Of a DNA stretch of 10,110 nt, positions 7,175-10,110 are shown one piece after another. Positions within the stretch are counted from its first letter, which is position 1. The number at the start of each line of letters is the position of its first letter. The position numbers were made by a program, and so were the translations under genes. The stretch comes from Chromera velia (taxonomy: Eukaryota > Sar > Chromeraceae). The notes beneath the pieces were generated by a model, which saw only the letters and a list, made by a program, of their open reading frames with translations, had not been told where the DNA came from and searched no databases. The DNA lies in NCBI GenBank assembly GCA_018398765.1, contig JAHBMJ010003583.1, positions 1 through 10,110 on the forward strand, read 5' to 3'.

Positions 7175-9742
7175 TCAAAAAATGAGAGGGCACTTCCTGA
7201 GCAGGTCCGGATTCCTTCGCATGATGAAACCCCACCCGTCCCCGTCTGAAGGAGAAGGGGTCAGTAGACGTTGTCTCTCTGTTTCCCTTGCAGTCTTTGG
7301 CTTTGTTTCGGGCGGGGAAGGTAGAGAGACGTACGGTTCTGAAAACAAAAAGATAGGCTCGCCTTCAAGAATATGAGGAAAAGAGTTCAAAGAAGAAGAA
7401 TCAGAAGAAGAAGAACCTTGTTTGGCAGAAGTAGCGGCCCTGTTTCCTTCTCTTGCTTCGTCCGTCAACCTTTCATCAGGAAGAGGACGAGAGTTTAAAG
7501 AGGGGGCACCGGGTGCTTCTCTGCATTCATCTCCCTCGTTGATCGGCAAAGGTCCAGCCGAGGCAAGACCAACTGGCCACGCGTCTTTCTGATTATTGAA
7601 TTCCATGCTCTCAGCGAATGGAATAGAAGATGAAGGAGGATGAGAAGAAAGAGAAGAGGAAGAAGAAGAGCCGGACTTCCTTTGTGATTCATTGTGTGCA
7701 GAGACATTTGTCTTCGACTGTTGACCATTTGGAACCGAGCGAGAGAAAGAAAGTAGAGGTTTGGAGGGAGCAAGGACAAAACACGACGAATGAGCCAGAT
7801 ATTCTTTGCTCTGCAGCCTTTCTCCTGACTCCGAGATTGGAGTCAAATACACAAGAAATCGAGAGTGGGGCACGAGGGCAGAGACCTCAAAGAGCCGCCA
7901 CTTTATGTCAAGAGAACGGTAAGTCTTCCTTGGGTTTTTCCAGTAGACACGTTCACCGACGGACAGATTCAGAGGAGAGAGGGCTGACGGTCCTTTCTTG
8001 TGAATGTCAGCGAGCAAAGATTCGAGAGAGGGAGGAAGCAGGCGCTGAGAGGTCAGACGTTCATAAGGAGACCTCTTGTCTGAATTCACTGAAGGGAGGA
8101 GGTTCAGTTGGGACACACACCGGGGTAAGACTTGAAGGAAGTGTCGTTTGTCAAGGCCCTTGTCTAATAAAACAGCCTCGATTAGACGCTTTAAATCATC
8201 ATGTCTATGTTCAAGAAGCCTATTTGCACGAGGAAGACCCGGTGGTGTCCACAATTGTCTGACTCCAAGACTTTCAAGCATGGAAGAGAAGACTGCCTTA
8301 AATTCACTTCCGTTGTCCGTTTTTATAAATCCACGAAACGAAAGAGGGCAACCAAAAGGCCTTAACCATGCTTCCTCAAAAGCCTTCCATGCTGTTTCTG
8401 CCTTTGTGTCTTTCAGCGGAACAGCCATGAGAAAAGAGGTTGCCTCGCACATGATAGTGAGAACAGGTGACCCATACAAAAAGATTGTGTCAACTGCTAC
8501 TTGTTGCAGGGGAGCACGAGTTCTCACATGAGATCCTCGTTGTCCACGGAGACGTCTCGGCAGACCGTGGACCTGCAGGCAAGTCTTGCATTCGGCTCTC
8601 AACTCCTCACACATTTTTCGCAGTCCCCTTACAACAAGATATGGAGAGACCAGGGTGTAAAGAGCCTTTCCCCCGATGTGCCCCACTTCCTGATGCACAT
8701 ACTTTAAATATTCATGCGCGTACTCCGCCGTCACTTGCACTTTTTCTGGACGGCCATCCGCCGCTTGTCCGTCAAAAATGCAGTCTGATGAGTCAGAGTC
8801 ATCGGAAAAGCAAACGGATGATGCACATGTGAATTCTTCAGAGCAAATTTCGTCCTGTTCTTCGTTTTCTTCTACTATAACAACAGAAGAGCCAGCCGAG
8901 GAGCAACGGTCAGTTCTGCTTTCTTTGAAAGAGAGAAGTTCTTGTACAGAAGAAGATAAAGGGAGAGAGGATAAAGAGGAAGACGATCGTTGAAGGCTCT
9001 CTGCTGTCAACTGAGTCTTTCCAGTGCACTGGGACCCAATGAAGCAAAAATGACCTTCCTTCTCATCTGAGCTAGCAGCGACTGCAGGTGAAAAGTGATC
9101 AGAGTAGAGCTGGGTAAAAGGTGGGACAATTGGTTCACAAAGGAAAGACACCTCATCAAAAGAAGAATTGACGTCAGCAGCATCAGCATCAACAAATGAA
9201 GAAGGAAGAGTACCAGAAATAGAAAAAGAAGGTGTGAACATTTGGGAGACGAGAAGAGAAGTGAAAAAGAAAGTGGCCTTTGCACCATGCAGGTTTCTGT
9301 CATGCTTGGTTGCTCTGCGTCTGTTAAATTCTCCATGCTTGGAGCGAAACTGCGAATAACAACGTTGTCCGACCTCCCGATCAAACCTTTCCTTTCTCTG
9401 GCGGCCTCGCTCTTTTCTTCTGGACCGCTTGCTTCGCTTGCTTTTGCCAATAGAAGGAGAGCGCTGTCTGCGTGTCTGAGGAAAAATCTTTGACGGCTCA
9501 TGGAGTTGTACATCAAGAAGAGGAGAAGAGAAGGGACGGGAGGGGGAGGAGTGTTGAGGTGGAAGAGGACAAGAGGAAGGATCATTGAATGAAGGAGGTG
9601 GAGGCATAGATGAAGGGGGGAGAGAAATGAAAACATTCTTTTGAGCAGTCTCGTTTGTCTTTTTCTCATTCGCATTCAGATGTCGTAGTTTACCATTTGG
9701 AACTCTTCCTTGGTCCACGTGTCGTACCCTCCCTGTTTCCAC
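7175..9742 (-). CDS. Retrotransposon integrase with long Ser/Pro-rich N-terminus (pol fragment)
   Basis: Integrase inserts the reverse-transcribed cDNA into the host genome. In this 855-codon frame, residues 35-340 are low-complexity: Pro/Ser-rich at 40-75, strongly basic at about 91-150, then Ser-rich and acidic at 250-330. An HHCC zinc-binding module follows (H350, H355, C385, C388). The catalytic core has D418 (VAVDTIFL), D476 (IKTDNGSEF) and E511 (NRLLEHRH), with 57 and 34 residues between them. Residues 593-635 (from SVGERVYWKNP) resemble an SH3-like integrase C-terminal domain. A Ser-rich linker leads to a TGA. The annotated start at 9742 is GTG; the first in-frame ATG is residue 46 (9607-9605), so the natural protein was probably read through from an upstream gag or exon not seen here. 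All catalytic residues are present. No protease motif is visible. The domain calls are confident; expression is doubtful. Confidence 0.85.
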   Translation of the reverse strand: METGRVRHVDQGRVPNGKLRHLNANEKKTNETAQKNVFISLPPSSMPPPPSFNDPSSCPLPPQHSSPSRPFSSPLLDVQLHEPSKIFPQTRRQRSPSIGKSKRSKRSRRKERGRQRKERFDREVGQRCYSQFRSKHGEFNRRRATKHDRNLHGAKATFFFTSLLVSQMFTPSFSISGTLPSSFVDADAADVNSSFDEVSFLCEPIVPPFTQLYSDHFSPAVAASSDEKEGHFCFIGSQCTGKTQLTAESLQRSSSSLSSLPLSSSVQELLSFKESRTDRCSSAGSSVVIVEENEEQDEICSEEFTCASSVCFSDDSDSSDCIFDGQAADGRPEKVQVTAEYAHEYLKYVHQEVGHIGGKALYTLVSPYLVVRGLRKMCEELRAECKTCLQVHGLPRRLRGQRGSHVRTRAPLQQVAVDTIFLYGSPVLTIMCEATSFLMAVPLKDTKAETAWKAFEEAWLRPFGCPLSFRGFIKTDNGSEFKAVFSSMLESLGVRQLWTPPGLPRANRLLEHRHDDLKRLIEAVLLDKGLDKRHFLQVLPRCVSQLNLLPSVNSDKRSPYERLTSQRLLPPSLESLLADIHKKGPSALSPLNLSVGERVYWKNPRKTYRSLDIKWRLFEVSALVPHSRFLVYLTPISESGERLQSKEYLAHSSCFVLAPSKPLLSFSRSVPNGQQSKTNVSAHNESQRKSGSSSSSSLSSHPPSSSIPFAESMEFNNQKDAWPVGLASAGPLPINEGDECREAPGAPSLNSRPLPDERLTDEAREGNRAATSAKQGSSSSDSSSLNSFPHILEGEPIFLFSEPYVSLPSPPETKPKTARETERQRLLTPSPSDGDGWGFIMRRNPDLLRKCPLIF

Positions 9743-9757
9743 TCTGCTGATCCCCTA

Positions 9758-9954
9758 GGGGGCCGCACTCTACATATAGGTAGATCATGACCCCTGACTT
9801 TAAAGAAAAACAGACAAAAATCTAGGAATATTATGCAAGAAGTTTCATAAAAAACCAAAAACTATAAATTACAAAAAACATGACAGTAACATTAGTTTTT
9901 ATGTTGGGCTAGAAACATGCATTCATTTTTATGAAAAACTTTGTGTCGCCAGGT
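9758..9954. repeat. AT-rich element flank with nested inverted repeats
   Basis: This is the 5' side of the retroelement, where an LTR and primer-binding site would be expected. Neither is recognised. From about 9800 rightward the DNA becomes AT-rich. Positions 9841-9852 and 9927-9940 are inverted repeats with a two-base gap, and AAAAACT at 9857-9863 is the exact reverse complement of 9894-9900, giving a nested fold-back of about 100 bp. On the minus strand a pyrimidine-rich run ending in TCAG near 9798 could be a splice acceptor for an upstream exon. A short minus-strand frame of about 60 codons (9676-9858, no ATG start) crosses this area but matches nothing known. Confidence 0.4.
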
Positions 9955-10065
9955 TTTGTTGGGCTGTTGGGCTTGTTGTACTGTTGGGCTTCACCTTGCT
10001 AGAAAGCTGTTGGGCGCCCAAAACGCCTAACAAGAAAGCCCAACACGGCCCAACAGCCCAACAAA
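9955..10065. repeat. 111-bp fold-back made of GTTGGGC / GCCCAAC units
   Basis: An 18-base arm at 9955-9972 (TTTGTTGGGCTGTTGGGC) is the perfect reverse complement of 10048-10065. Inside, GTTGGGCT at 9983-9990 can pair with AGCCCAAC at 10037-10044, and the tip holds the 12-bp palindrome TTGGGCGCCCAA at 10010-10021. GTTGGG occurs five times (9903, 9958, 9966, 9983, 10009) and CCCAAC four times (10039, 10049, 10057, 10070). This could be a cruciform, a hairpin RNA, a fold-back transposon end or clustered protein-binding sites. No known family is recognised. Confidence 0.75.
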
Positions 10066-10110
10066 CACTCCCAACATGCATAACACGCACAATCATGATG
10101 ATGAGAATGA
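10066..10110. other. Unassigned end of window
   Basis: Contains one more CCCAAC unit (10070) and an ATGATGATGAGAATGA stretch. Nothing else can be supported; the window stops here. Confidence 0.3.

Larger units (their letters stand above)
4349..9757 (-). mobile_element. Degenerate Ty1/copia-type retrotransposon, pol region only
   Basis: Read on the minus strand, the domains are integrase, then reverse transcriptase of the RVT_2 class, then RNase H. This is the Ty1/copia order (in gypsy elements integrase comes last). All three coding blocks lie in the same frame, spanning about 1,800 codons. It is cut by TGA at 7177-7175, TGA at 7018-7016 and TAG at 6058-6056, with no frameshift. The frame is closed upstream by TAG at 9757-9755. 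No gag, no nucleocapsid CCHC knuckle and no protease Asp-Ser/Thr-Gly motif were found. I compared 9743-10110 with 1-4348 by eye and saw no direct repeat long enough to be an LTR pair. It is therefore a 5'-incomplete or rearranged, inactivated copy. The true element ends are not located. Confidence 0.85.

Noticed and set aside
7016-7177. TGA reassigned as a sense codon
   Set aside because: The two TGA codons lie in a non-conserved linker, so no conserved residue supports reassignment, and a TAG also interrupts the frame elsewhere.
7630-8262. 210-codon plus-strand open frame
   Set aside because: It lies antisense to the integrase, whose catalytic motifs are clear; it is a shadow frame of purine-rich DNA.
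9007-9675. 222-codon minus-strand frame rich in leucine
   Set aside because: It is the shifted reading of the Ser-rich integrase N-terminal region (TCT read as CTT); the integrase frame is the one that continues into conserved domains.

Overview
The window looks like nuclear DNA from a eukaryote. It carries one degenerate LTR-retrotransposon pol region on the minus strand, set in gene-poor DNA with microsatellites, homopolymer runs, long purine- or pyrimidine-rich tracts and inverted repeats. I saw no tRNA or rRNA gene and no bacterial-style gene packing. The host cannot be named from the sequence. The very Ser/Leu-rich, pyrimidine-rich coding strand and the copia-type reverse transcriptase would fit a microalga or other protist such as a chromerid or dinoflagellate, but that is a guess.

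Layout, left to right. Positions 1-1250 are AT-rich and gene-free; they include a 503-bp segment (400-902) bounded by 21-bp inverted repeats, with a T11/A11 palindrome near its right end. Positions 1250-4348 hold a GACA-type and an ATTC/ATCC-type microsatellite, small direct repeats, purine-rich tracts, and a 15-bp pyrimidine motif present three times within 160 bp. No convincing gene was found there. Positions 4349-9757 hold the retroelement, read right to left: a low-complexity Ser/Pro/Lys/Arg-rich N-terminal part, an HHCC zinc-binding module, the integrase catalytic core, a linker, a copia-type (RVT_2) reverse transcriptase, RNase H, and a 166-residue tail. Positions 9758-10110 are AT-rich and contain two adjacent hairpin-forming inverted repeats, the second built from GTTGGGC/GCCCAAC units.

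The integrase-before-reverse-transcriptase order is that of Ty1/copia elements (Pseudoviridae). The whole pol region lies in one reading frame with no frameshift, but it is cut by three in-frame stops (TGA at 7177-7175, TGA at 7018-7016, TAG at 6058-6056); the last lies inside the reverse transcriptase. No gag, no CCHC knuckle, no Asp-Ser/Thr-Gly protease motif, no matching LTR pair and no primer-binding site could be found. I therefore read it as a fairly young but dead, incomplete copy. Points worth following are the gypsy/retrovirus-like appearance of the integrase next to a copia-type reverse transcriptase, the inverted-repeat structures on both sides, and the repeated pyrimidine motif.
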